Assembly: GCF_000426285.1 (NCBI RefSeq)
Contig: NZ_AUFB01000018.1
Coordinates: 1-64,000 of the forward strand
Length of the DNA: 64,000 nucleotides
Source of the DNA: Rhizobium leucaenae USDA 9039
GTDB taxonomy: Bacteria; Pseudomonadota; Alphaproteobacteria; Rhizobiales; Rhizobiaceae
Reading direction: 5' to 3'
The translations under genes and the position numbers were made by a program. This document shows positions 1-8,778 of the stretch, piece by piece (the first letter of the stretch is position 1; the number at the start of each line of letters is the position of its first letter). A model generated the notes under the pieces. It saw only the letters and a list, made by a program, of their open reading frames with translations, searched no databases and was not told where the DNA came from.

Positions 1-249
1 AACCTGGTGGAAAACGCGATCCGCCGACCCGCCATGAATCGCCGCAATGCGCTCTTTGCGGGGCACGATGAAGGGGGCCGCAACTGGGCCCGGTTTGCCA
101 GCCTGATCGGCACTTGTAAAATGAACAGCGTTGAACCCTACGCCTATCTGTGCGACCTCTTCACCCGCCTCGCAAACGGCCACCTCGCCAAAGACATCGA
201 TGCCCTGATGCCATGGGCCTTTGCCGCCCGCATCAAGGCCTCACAATGA
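1..249 (+). CDS. IS66-family transposase, C-terminal end (partial)
   Basis: The reading frame is already open at base 1 and runs to a stop at 247-249, so only the last ~82 residues are in the window. The peptide has the usual IS66 TnpC tail: ENAIRRPAMNRRNALF, then a stretch ending in DALMPWAF. The Glu of ENAIRP is the last acidic residue of the IS66 DDE triad in the known family; the upstream part, and thus whether the element is intact, lies outside the window. No convincing IS66 terminal inverted repeat was found just after the stop. The family call is firm; the element may be a fragment. Confidence 0.85.
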   Translation, partial: NLVENAIRRPAMNRRNALFAGHDEGGRNWARFASLIGTCKMNSVEPYAYLCDLFTRLANGHLAKDIDALMPWAFAARIKASQ

Positions 250-299
250 GCTCGTCAGGTACTCTTCGGTGAGCTCATTTGACGGCCCGCAGATCAACC

Positions 300-980
300 T
301 CAGATCGCTGCAACTGAAAAATCGATGGGGCGTGGACGCCGCATACAATTATCCCCATATATACATCTAAGCAAAGTGAATGGATCTCGCGGGAACTCGC
401 ATTGAATGCCGTAAAACTCCGAACTGTATGTCGGCAATATGCGCATGGCATGGCTGATGACATCAATGGCATCCGCTTCAGACTGTATATGGGCCTTGTC
501 AATGATAATTGCGATATCAACGTCATCGTCGTGATCAATCAGCTTATTTTCCCGAACTAACCCCAGCAGAGTGCCAAAACAAAAAAAGATTCATCTCCAA
601 TGTCCCTTAATTCAGCGATAACATTGGAAGCAAAAGTGAGCAGTCCGCTGATATCCGCGTTACTCCAGAATCGGAACGAATGATGTATTCCATGGGATGT
701 AATCTCCAGTTTTTGCTTAGAAAGAACCTCATTATTGAGCATATTCTTCACAATTGCCGCGGGCTCATCGCCGAAATGTATTTTGAATTTTCGCTATTCT
801 CCCCAGAAGTGCCTGATCTTGCTCGTATGCCGCAATTATGAGGTCAACCGCCTTCGCTAACATCTCGGGTGCCACAGAACGAGGCGCGGTCTGCAAGCAG
901 AAATTGCGAAACTCTTTTGTACGCTGTCTGTGCGAGGTAAGCAGTTCCCAATCACCGCTGTCTTGAAACTCAATGCGCAT
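300..980 (-). pseudogene. LicD-like nucleotidyltransferase remnant, 5'-truncated and frameshifted
   Basis: Three overlapping frames on the minus strand join into one protein if two homopolymer indels are corrected: an extra A (T4 run at 788-791 on the plus strand) and a missing T (A7 run at 581-587). The joined product, about 225 residues, contains FGTLLGLVRENKLI followed by DHDDDVDIAI. This resembles the GTLLG...R and DDDxD motifs of LicD/fukutin-type proteins, which modify cell-surface glycans. The 5' end is cut by the IS3 element whose edge is at 981. The C-terminus is natural (TGA at 300-302). The two indels compensate, so the frame after the second is the original one. Either a real pseudogene or two homopolymer sequencing errors; the family call is moderately sure. 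Confidence 0.6.
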
Positions 981-1044
981 GTGACCTGCCACTGAGAATT
1001 TCCTCCAGAATGGATTAGAGTCCGGCCCATTAAAGGACGGACGC

Positions 1045-1311
1045 ATGAAGAAGCAGCGATTTACGGAAGAGCAGATTATTGCGGTGTTGAAGGAGCCGGA
1101 AGCTGGCGCGAAGGCGTCGGACCTTTGCCGCAAGCACGGAATTTCAGAAGCGACGTTTTACAACTGGAAAGCCAAATATGGCGGCATGGAGGTCTCCGAG
1201 GCGAAGCGGCTGAAGGCGCTTGAGGACGAGAACGCCAAGCTGAAGAAGCTGCTCGCCGAACAGATGCTCGATGCGGCCGCGCTCCGCGAGCTTCTTGCAA
1301 AAAAATGGTAG
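1045..1311 (+). CDS. IS3-family transposase OrfA (helix-turn-helix subunit)
   Basis: An 88-residue protein beginning MKKQRFTEEQIIAVLKE, the standard HTH_Tnp_1 opening of IS407-type OrfA. A helix-turn-helix covers about residues 8-45 (DLCRKHGISEATFYNWK), followed by a leucine-zipper-like segment (LKALEDENAKLKKLL) used for dimerisation. It binds the terminal repeats in known family members. The stop overlaps the orfB frame, and a run of seven A at 1299-1305 just before the overlap is the kind of slippery site used for programmed -1 frameshifting to make OrfAB. OrfA itself looks intact. Confidence 0.9.
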   Translation: MKKQRFTEEQIIAVLKEPEAGAKASDLCRKHGISEATFYNWKAKYGGMEVSEAKRLKALEDENAKLKKLLAEQMLDAAALRELLAKKW

Positions 1312-2232
1312 GGCCTGCCGCTAAGCGTGAAGCCGTCATGCATCTGAAGGCCGTCATGGGCCTGTCGGAGCGGCGGGCCTGCCTGATCATATCCGCCGAC
1401 CGCAAGACGATCCGTTATCGGTCCAGTCGACCGCCAGAGCTAGAACTGCGGGCGAAGCTGCGTGACCTCGCCAATGAGCGACGGCGTTTCGGCTATCGGC
1501 GACTGTTCGTCTTGCTCCGGCGGGATGGAGAACCGTCCGGGGTCAATCGCATCTACCGGCTCTATCGGGCGGAAGGACTTTCCGTTCGGAAGCGGAAAGC
1601 CAGACGGCGTGCCGTCGGCACGCGTGCGCCGATCCTGGTCGAAGCGAAGGCCAATGCCCGGTGGTCGCTGGATTTCGTCCACGACCAGTTCGCCTGCGGA
1701 AGGAGGTTTCGCGTGCTCAACATCGTCGATGATGTGACCCGTGAATGCCTGGCAGCAATCGGACACCTCAATCTCCGGGCGTCGGGTCGCCCGCGAACTG
1801 ACGACGCTTATCGAACGGCGCGGCAAGCCCGGCATGATCGTCTCCGACCACGGCACGGAGTTCACGTCGAACGCGATCCTCGCCTGGTCAAAGGAGCACA
1901 AGGTCGAATGGCACTACATCGCGCCGGGAAAGCCGATGCAGAACGGCTACGTCGAATCCTTCAACGGACGAATGCGTGACGAACTGCTCAACGAAAGCCT
2001 GTTTTTCGGCCTCGATCATGCCCGAACCGCCATCGCTGAATGGGCAGAGGATTATAATCATTTCCGGCCGCACTCATCCCTCGGTTATCAGACCCCGGCA
2101 GGCTACGCCGGGATTATCGCCGCAACCGGCTCCAACGCTGCGCAAGATGAAAGCTTCGCGTTTCCGCCGGTTGCTACCACCGCGCCAATTGGCGTATTCA
2201 AAACCGCCGAGGCTCTAATCGCCGTTGGATGA
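1305..2232 (+). pseudogene. IS3-family transposase OrfB, frameshifted
   Basis: The integrase core is split between two frames. The first (from 1305) has the HTH_21 region and the first catalytic Asp in SLDFVHDQF, reaching VDDVTRECLAAI. The second frame carries SDHGTEF (second Asp) and NGYVESFNGRMRDE (Glu), ending at 2232. The junction is near 1760: the family normally reads AAIPDTSISG, and the sequence fits a loss of two C after AATC. Correcting it restores a full rve-domain OrfB of about 308 residues. Without the correction the first frame ends in unrelated residues at 1979. The DDE triad is therefore not on one polypeptide and the transposase should be dead. Confidence 0.85.
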
Positions 2233-2251
2233 AAGTTCAGTGGCAGGTCAC

Positions 2252-3511
2252 TATGCAACGACCGACGATAGCATCCTCTCTGTGATGCTTTGCGAAACCA
2301 CGTCCTTGCACCTCATATTCCAGGACGAACCCTCTTCTACCGATTTCGTCCAGCAACACGCCATGATCTATGTAGCGGCGATAGTGATCCCCGAAGTCCT
2401 TGGTTACGTCAGCATCAGCCAGAGTTCGATATTCGAACGCGACGGCAGCTCCAGGCCCGAGAGCCGTTTAAACCCCGGAGGACGCCTTGTACTTGGAACA
2501 TTTGCCACTTCTCGGCAGCAGATCCAAAACACCGCGTGGCTTTCATCGGTTTTGCCGGGTTTTATGACTCCCGAAGCTCTATATGTTCCCAATGAGAGCC
2601 CGAGAGTTGTGAGGGAACCAATCTGGGTTCGATATGATCTCAATGACCATCGATATTGGACGGAAGGGTGGCAAGCGATAGTAACAATGCGCTCGGCCAC
2701 CAAAGGCGATGGCAAATTGCAAGTGTCTGCGTTTCCAGAGTTCCCTTTCGACGACTTTATTCGGCAGTACGACAATCCTTGGCTGATGCGGGCAATGATT
2801 TCCGTTCAGAGTCGCATGATGAGCGCTCGTCGGCTTGGCGAACTTGCAGACGAAGTCATTGTGCAGTCTAACCGTAATTCAGATATCGCCGCAGCATTCT
2901 GTGTTAAGGCGTATCTAATCTTAGGCCAGCACGGCCCTTGGCTGACCGTGAATGCCCTTATAGACTCTTTTGCACCCCGCATGGTTGTGGATTCCCAATC
3001 CACAGACGTAGACATTCGTTGGGCTGTTTCTCTCCTTTATGTGAAAGCTCTTTTGGAACAAAAATATGGGCATCGGGACAAGGCTCGCCGCACGTTTGAA
3101 GAGTGTGCGAGAAGTCCCTTTTTGCGGTTCGCTCCGATGCTGGCAACGAAAACTATCTCAGCATGCCAGCAAATAGCTCTCACCGCTCTCGCAGATGAAG
3201 ACAGAGACGGAGCCGTTGAATGGTTTACGCGTGGGGTAGAGCAGTCACTCGCCGCGATACATGACTTACTTCGATTTGTTCCTCCGTTTCCGTTGTACGT
3301 GCTGCCAGAAATTTCGCAGGTGATCGGCCTAGGCGCCCAATGCAACGGTGCTTTGATTGCATTGCGCCAGAAGGGCATATCGCCGATGATTTGGGACCTG
3401 ATGAAATGCGATATATCAAGCCAGGTGCAAGGTGAACGGTTGACATCATGGGCGCTGCGGCAACAGCTGCAATTGGTGGTGAAATCTAAGACTCAAGTAG
3501 CTGACGCCTAA
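2252..3511 (+). pseudogene. Unknown protein, 5' end lost at the IS edge
   Basis: An open frame of about 420 codons continues out of the IS right end; its first nine residues as read belong to the IS repeat, so the native start is probably missing. The first internal ATG is at 2285. The C-terminal half is helical and TPR-like, with repeated patterns such as AVSLLYVKALLEQKYGHRDKA and DGAVEWFTRGVEQS. The N-terminal half (NPGGRLVLGTFA, YWTEGWQAIV) has no motif I recognise. It faces the capsule-export permease tail to tail with a 26-base overlap of reading frames. Base composition is lower in GC than the rest of the window. A role in polysaccharide production is only guilt by association. Confidence 0.5.
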
Positions 3512-4311
3512 AGACGCGTTCGACGAGCAGTCCTACAAAAAAGGGTTCCAATGCCCCAAGCGAGTACATATTGTTGGTCGACAAGTTTATCGCTGTACGT
3601 CTCATAAAAAGCTGTCCGCATCCACTCCACACATACCAAAAGAGGATTGTACGCGAGCGCGTTTGCAAGCGGGTCTGGTAGGTTCGATGCAACGAAAATG
3701 GTACCGGAAGATACGTAGAGTAAGATAATAATCAATGCATATGCGGTTACAATAATCGGCATGAACATAGATGCTACGCCTACCACCGTGCCGCAGCCGA
3801 CCGCCAGGAGAATTGTTGCAAGGTAGCAGCATACTGCCCGCTCAAGATCGAAAGGAAACGGCTTCTCGCCCAAGGCCCATAAGATTCCGACTATTAAAAA
3901 AAGCATGATGCACGCTGCAACTATCTCGAGAAACGCGCGTCCTATCATGACGTCAAAAACTTGGACCTCGGGAAATGCCAGCATCGACCTGTTCATGATC
4001 AACGAGTATCCCATGAAGCGCGAAACATACATAAACGTCAGTGTCGGCACGAGCCCGGTCGCATAGAATACCGCGGTGCTTTCTCCGTAAGGCGGCAATC
4101 CATGCGACATTGTATGGATGAGAATCAGCACGCCCATATGCACGAGCGGCCAAAGCGGAACGACAGCGAATCCCAATCCATGATTAAAGAATCGCGTTCG
4201 CATATCCCTCAAGATGACGGCATTCATGACGTTCTTCTTCCGCGCTATGGCTTGGATAGTCGTATGCATCTTTTTTTCGGTAGTTACTGCCATGACGGGT
4301 TGCTTCCCCAA
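3486..4311 (-). pseudogene. KpsM-type capsule polysaccharide export permease, C-terminal frameshift
   Basis: The uncorrected frame (267 residues, stop at 3508) is an ABC-2 permease of the KpsM/RkpT kind, with a cytoplasmic N-terminus containing ILRDMRTRFF and six hydrophobic segments. The last native residues are in the next frame: removing one T from a six-base run (3537-3542) turns CRTARRTRL into FVGLLVERVFRRQLLES, ending at 3486. That is how related permeases end. KpsM partners an ATPase (KpsT) to export K-antigen; no kpsT or kpsE is in the window. Possible starts are 4311 and two nearby downstream ATGs. The altered last nine residues may or may not inactivate it, so pseudogene is provisional. 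Confidence 0.7.
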
Positions 4312-4607
4312 TTAGATTCAAAAGCTTTTACGAGGAATCGTATTTTGCGCAATGCTGCAAAAAGAGCGGAAGTGTTGTTCCGGGCACATATTGACAAACG
4401 GTTTACTATCCATCCTGAGATTCTCTTAGTATTAGGGTAAACTATTTGGTAGAAAGAAACGTTCTAATAATACATTCTTGAGTAGAGCCAAGATTGTTAA
4501 TAGATTTGTCAGCATCTTTTGCTTAAATCCGAATACAGCGCATTTGCGCCGAGCATGATGCTCCTGGTCTGTGATGTCCCTATCCCCGACAACTGCACGG
4601 CGAGCCC

Positions 4608-6539
4608 ATGTCGTTTCTTCAGAACACCAAGATCCGCACCAAGATTCTCTCCGTCATCGTCCCAATCTGCGTTGTTGGGATTGCCGGCATCATCGCGATG
4701 TCGCAGAGTTACAAAACTGCAAACGATGCCTATTCCAGCCTTCTTGCACACGACGACACCGCTACAATCGAGATGGCGCGAGCAAGCCAGCGAGTAGCCG
4801 CGATCAGCTATAACGCATACCAGGTCCTTGCTTATAACGCCAAGGATGCGGAGATGCCGGGCTTTGTCAAAAACTACGGCGACAACAAGAAAGCCTTGTT
4901 CGACTGGTTTGACTCCATAAAGGATCTGGTCCCGGAACAGGCGGCATCGGTTGATGTCCTGGCGGATAAAGCCAGAGCGATTACCGCGATCACCGACAAA
5001 GCCGTCGAAGCCGGGTCGAAGGACGACGAAAGCGCCAAAGAATTGCTGAAAGAAGCAGATCCATTGATTGCGGACGAGATCTTGAGCGTCCGCCACTGGA
5101 TCGAGAACTCCAACAAGAGCGTCAAGGCACGAACCGATTCTTTAACGAGCCAGACAAATCAGACGATCCTCTACACATTGACGACCCTGGGTATCGTCTT
5201 CGTCGCTGCAATCTTCGCCGGCCTCTTTATCGCGGCTAGGGGCATTACCACGCCGATCGAGAAACTGCGGGCGCGTATGGTGTCTCTTGCGGGTGGAGAA
5301 ACCGAAACACCGGTGCTGGGACTAGGGCGCAAGGACGAGGTCGGCCAAATGGCCGCGGCCGTTGCCGTCTTCCGCGACAATGCAATCGAGCGTATCCGCC
5401 TAGAGCAGGACGCGGACGCCAATCGGAGCCTTTCTGATCGGGAGCGTATGGAGCGCGATGCGCAGAAGGCGAGGGAAGCGGCCGAAATAGAATTTGCGGT
5501 CAAGGCGCTCGCGGATGGTCTTGGCGCACTGTCGAATGGCAATCTCCGTTACCGCATCGAGAAGCCGTTCGTCGGCCATCTCGATCAGTTGCGCTGCGAT
5601 TTCAACGGTTCGATGACGAAAATGGAGCAGGCGCTCCAAGCGGTGGGCGAGAATGCCCGCGGCATCGATGCCGGTGCCGGCGAGATCCGAACGGCCGCGG
5701 ACGATCTGTCAAAGCGCACAGAGCAGCAGGCAGCCTCAGTCGAGGAAACTGCCGCAGCGCTCGAACAGATCACGACGACCGTCAGGGATTCCACCCGACG
5801 GGCTGAGGAAGCTGGTCATCTGGTGGCGCAGGCCCGCATCGGTGCTGAAAAGTCCGGTGTCGTCATGCGCGAGGCAGTCGCCGCCATGGAAGGCATCGAG
5901 AAGTCTTCCAGCGAGATCAGCAACATCATCGGCGTTATCGACGAGATCGCGTTCCAGACGAACCTTTTGGCTCTCAATGCCGGTGTCGAGGCGGCGCGTG
6001 CCGGCGAGGCGGGCAAGGGCTTTGCAGTCGTTGCCCAGGAAGTCCGGGAATTGGCTCAGCGCTCAGCGCAGGCGGCCAAGGAGATCAAGGCGCTGATCTC
6101 GACTTCAAGCAGCCAGGTGCGCAACGGCGTCGAACTCGTGGCGCGCACTGGTCAGTCCCTGAGCCAGATCGTCCAGGAAGTTGAGGAGATCGACACCAAT
6201 GTGAAGGCGATCGTCGAAGCGGCACGAGAGCAGTCGACGGGGCTTGCCGAGATCAACACGGCAGTGAACGCAATCGACCAGGGGACGCAGCAGAATGCAG
6301 CGATGGTCGAGCAGTCGACGGCAGCAAGCCATAGTCTTGCCAAGGAAGTGGCATCGCTGAACAGCCTGCTCAGCCAATTCAATGTCGAGGAAAGCAATAA
6401 GCAGCCGCGCGTCGCGGTGGCAAGCGAACGTCATCAGCCGACGGCGTCACCCGCCCGCTCGCTGAGGGCAAAGATCGCGGGCGCCTTTGATGGAGGCGCC
6501 GCGACTGCGGCATCAAGGGGTAGCTGGGAAGAGTTTTGA
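4608..6539 (+). CDS. Methyl-accepting chemotaxis protein
   Basis: A 643-residue chemoreceptor. Residues ~12-32 are the first membrane segment, followed by a periplasmic helical sensor domain of about 150 residues and a second membrane segment near 187-209. Two HAMP-like stretches follow (ITTPIEKLRARM and, later, LRYRIEKPFVGHLDQL), then the signalling domain with the hairpin tip IDEIAFQTNLLALNAGVEAARAG. The protein ends in GSWEEF, matching the C-terminal WxxF pentapeptide to which CheR/CheB dock in receptors of this sort. Methylation-helix Glu/Gln pairs (EQQAASVEET) are visible. The ligand is unknown. It stands alone, not in a che operon. Start is the ATG in GCCCATGTCG; no strong ribosome site precedes it. 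Confidence 0.93.
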   Translation: MSFLQNTKIRTKILSVIVPICVVGIAGIIAMSQSYKTANDAYSSLLAHDDTATIEMARASQRVAAISYNAYQVLAYNAKDAEMPGFVKNYGDNKKALFDWFDSIKDLVPEQAASVDVLADKARAITAITDKAVEAGSKDDESAKELLKEADPLIADEILSVRHWIENSNKSVKARTDSLTSQTNQTILYTLTTLGIVFVAAIFAGLFIAARGITTPIEKLRARMVSLAGGETETPVLGLGRKDEVGQMAAAVAVFRDNAIERIRLEQDADANRSLSDRERMERDAQKAREAAEIEFAVKALADGLGALSNGNLRYRIEKPFVGHLDQLRCDFNGSMTKMEQALQAVGENARGIDAGAGEIRTAADDLSKRTEQQAASVEETAAALEQITTTVRDSTRRAEEAGHLVAQARIGAEKSGVVMREAVAAMEGIEKSSSEISNIIGVIDEIAFQTNLLALNAGVEAARAGEAGKGFAVVAQEVRELAQRSAQAAKEIKALISTSSSQVRNGVELVARTGQSLSQIVQEVEEIDTNVKAIVEAAREQSTGLAEINTAVNAIDQGTQQNAAMVEQSTAASHSLAKEVASLNSLLSQFNVEESNKQPRVAVASERHQPTASPARSLRAKIAGAFDGGAATAASRGSWEEF

Positions 6540-6585
6540 AGACCATGAAGGCCGAGTAAGGGGCAGGGGATCAGCCCGAAGACCT

Positions 6586-8592
6586 TCAATTTTTGCTCTC
6601 AGGAAGCGCCCCCTTGGTCGTGTTGCCTTTCGGCAGGGAACGCCGGTTGTCCACAATGCGGAAAAGCAGGTTCCGTTTTCTGCCGCGCTGGTCAAGATCA
6701 ATATCGCTGACAAGCTTTGCGCCGCCCTGGCGCCGCTCCAGTGTGATCTTGCGGCTATGGAAGACTTCAAGCTCGGCCCGATGCGCTACGCTTATGATGG
6801 TGACTTTCGGCAATTCCTGGATCACCATCTCCATCATCTTGTCCTGGCTTTTCTCATCGAGTGCCGACGTTGCTTCATCCAGCACGATGATATCGGGATT
6901 GTGCAGCAGGAGGCGCGCAAACGCGAGCCGCTGCTTTTCGCCGCCCGACAACGTCTGGTCCCACGGCGCGTCCTCCTCGATCTTCTCGTTCAGATAATCG
7001 AGCCCCACCTTGTCGAGGGCCGCCTTGATCTCATCCAATTTCCAGCTATCCGCAGCGCTCGGATAGGCGACTGCACGGCGAAGCGTCCCGGAAGGAATGT
7101 AAGGTCGCTGAGGTAACATGAACAGTCGTCTGTCGGCGTGGAAATTGACGCTGCCGCCACCCCACGGCCACAAACCTGCGATGGCCCTCACCAGTGTGCT
7201 CTTGCCTGAACCGGATTCTCCAGCCACCAGCACCCGCTCGCCCGGTTCGATCACGACCTGCGTTTCCTTGACCACGGCAGTGCCGTCATCCAGCGACACG
7301 GAGAGATCGTTTAGGCTCACCATCGCATCGCCTTCAGTTTCGCCGTGCTTGATGCGTCCCAAGGCGTTGCTCTGTTCCGCGCGCTCCAGCCCGTCAAGCG
7401 ACACCATCAGCGAAGCAATGCGTCGAGCACAGGCGTTCCAATCGGCAAGACGTGGATAGTTGTCGACCAGCCATCCGAACGCGCTCTGAACGATAGCGAA
7501 AGCGGAGGCCGCCTGCATGACCTGTCCGAGCGTCATGCTGCCTTCGAGAAATTTTGGAGCGCAAAGCAAAATCGGCACGACCGGCGCAAATAGGCTCGAC
7601 CCCTGCGATACCAGCGTGGTGCGCATGTGCTGGTGTGCAAGGAGCGCCCACTGCCTGAGCACATTGCTGAAGGTCTTGTCGAGGTCGTTACGCTCCTCCT
7701 CTTCGCCGCCGAGCAATGCGATACTCTCGCCGTTTTCCCTAACGTGCGTCAGCGTATAGCGAAATTCGGCTTCCACCTGATTTTTCACCTCGGAGACTTG
7801 GACGAAATGTCTGCCGATGATCGCCATCGAGCTCGACGTGATCGCAGCATAGAGGACTGCAGTGATGACGAGGAAGCCGGGAACGGTGACGGTCCAACCT
7901 GCGACCGTTAGAGTGAGTGCCCCACCGATCGTCCAGAGGACGACGATGAAAGTCGAAGCCGACAGAAATGCGGAAATGACACCAGCGATGAAATCGACCG
8001 GCGATTCGGTGGCAATCCGTAAATCCTCCGAGATGCGCGCTTCGGGGTTCTTGTGGTCGCCGCCGATGAGGTTCAACTGATAATAACGGCCATTTGCGAG
8101 CCAGCGCGCGATAACCGAAGTCGTCAGCCAGGAACGCCAGCGTCGCTGGATCATCATGCGAATGTAGACTTGGATGGTAACAAGGGTGACACTTCCGAGC
8201 ACGAGCGGCAGGAATACGGCGCTCAGAAAATAGACGGTGCTGGCATTGCGTTGCTCTATGGCGTCAAAAATTGCGCGATTCCAGATATTGATCCCATACT
8301 GGAACCCGACATTGGTGCCGATCAGTATCAACAGCCCGATTGAGCAGGGCCAGGCGAACCCGTCGCCGCCGCGGCCCCAGTAACCGCGCGCGCTGATCCA
8401 AAAACGCCTTAGCAAATACCTCTTGCGCGCCTGCTCGGCCTCCTCAGGCGTCATCTTTGGATCGGGTTCGACGACATTTGGCGGCGACGCGACCTCGACA
8501 GTCGATGCCTTCTCTTGGCGCGACTTCTCGGCACCGTCCCGTTCGGTGCCATCGACCGATTTGCGATTCAATTTTGTGTCGGTCATAAGCAC
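6586..8592 (-). CDS. ABC transporter with SbmA/BacA-like membrane domain fused to ATPase
   Basis: A 668-residue half-transporter. The N-terminal ~75 residues are charged and cytoplasmic. Six membrane segments span ~80-390, with the SbmA/BacA/YddA signature region (RWRSWLTTSVIARWL, YYQLN, NPEARISEDLR). The ATPase follows, with Walker A GESGSGKST near 475, signature LSGGEKQR, Walker B IIVLDEATSALD and the switch His in SVAHR. Members import peptides or related compounds; in rhizobia the ATPase-fused BclA protein protects against host NCR peptides and ExsE is another relative. The sequence does not distinguish these, so no symbol is given. It is convergent with the chemoreceptor and has no operon partner. 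Confidence 0.85.
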   Translation of the reverse strand: MLMTDTKLNRKSVDGTERDGAEKSRQEKASTVEVASPPNVVEPDPKMTPEEAEQARKRYLLRRFWISARGYWGRGGDGFAWPCSIGLLILIGTNVGFQYGINIWNRAIFDAIEQRNASTVYFLSAVFLPLVLGSVTLVTIQVYIRMMIQRRWRSWLTTSVIARWLANGRYYQLNLIGGDHKNPEARISEDLRIATESPVDFIAGVISAFLSASTFIVVLWTIGGALTLTVAGWTVTVPGFLVITAVLYAAITSSSMAIIGRHFVQVSEVKNQVEAEFRYTLTHVRENGESIALLGGEEEERNDLDKTFSNVLRQWALLAHQHMRTTLVSQGSSLFAPVVPILLCAPKFLEGSMTLGQVMQAASAFAIVQSAFGWLVDNYPRLADWNACARRIASLMVSLDGLERAEQSNALGRIKHGETEGDAMVSLNDLSVSLDDGTAVVKETQVVIEPGERVLVAGESGSGKSTLVRAIAGLWPWGGGSVNFHADRRLFMLPQRPYIPSGTLRRAVAYPSAADSWKLDEIKAALDKVGLDYLNEKIEEDAPWDQTLSGGEKQRLAFARLLLHNPDIIVLDEATSALDEKSQDKMMEMVIQELPKVTIISVAHRAELEVFHSRKITLERRQGGAKLVSDIDLDQRGRKRNLLFRIVDNRRSLPKGNTTKGALPESKN

Positions 8593-8778
8593 GACAACGG
8601 CTTAAAAATCGAAAGGTTTCATGATGCCGGTGTCGGACATGGTATTGGAGGGCCTGTCGAGAAAATGCCGCGGTCGCGGCCGGAACTCACAAGCGCTCTA
8701 AAAGCTGAATTGTCACGTGGTGAGAACTGCCTGCATGAGAACGGTGCAGGGCAATTCAGAACTTGAGTGCGGTAACCG

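Larger units (their letters stand above)
981..2251 (+). mobile_element. IS3-family element, IS407-like group, inactive
   Basis: Terminal inverted repeats are visible: the left end (981-1020) begins GTGACCTGCCACTGA, and the reverse complement of the right end (2213-2251) begins with the same 15 bases and both close with ATTAGAG. Inside are orfA and orfB in the usual IS3 arrangement with orfB in the -1 frame. Bases flanking the two ends do not match (GCAT before, TATG after), so no target duplication survives. Genes on both sides lack their 5' ends, pointing to an adjacent deletion or recombination. orfB is frameshifted, so the copy should not move by itself. Confidence 0.85.

Noticed and set aside
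275..538. 87-codon minus-strand frame as a gene of its own
   Set aside because: The LicD-like motif lies in a different frame of the same strand; this frame has none.
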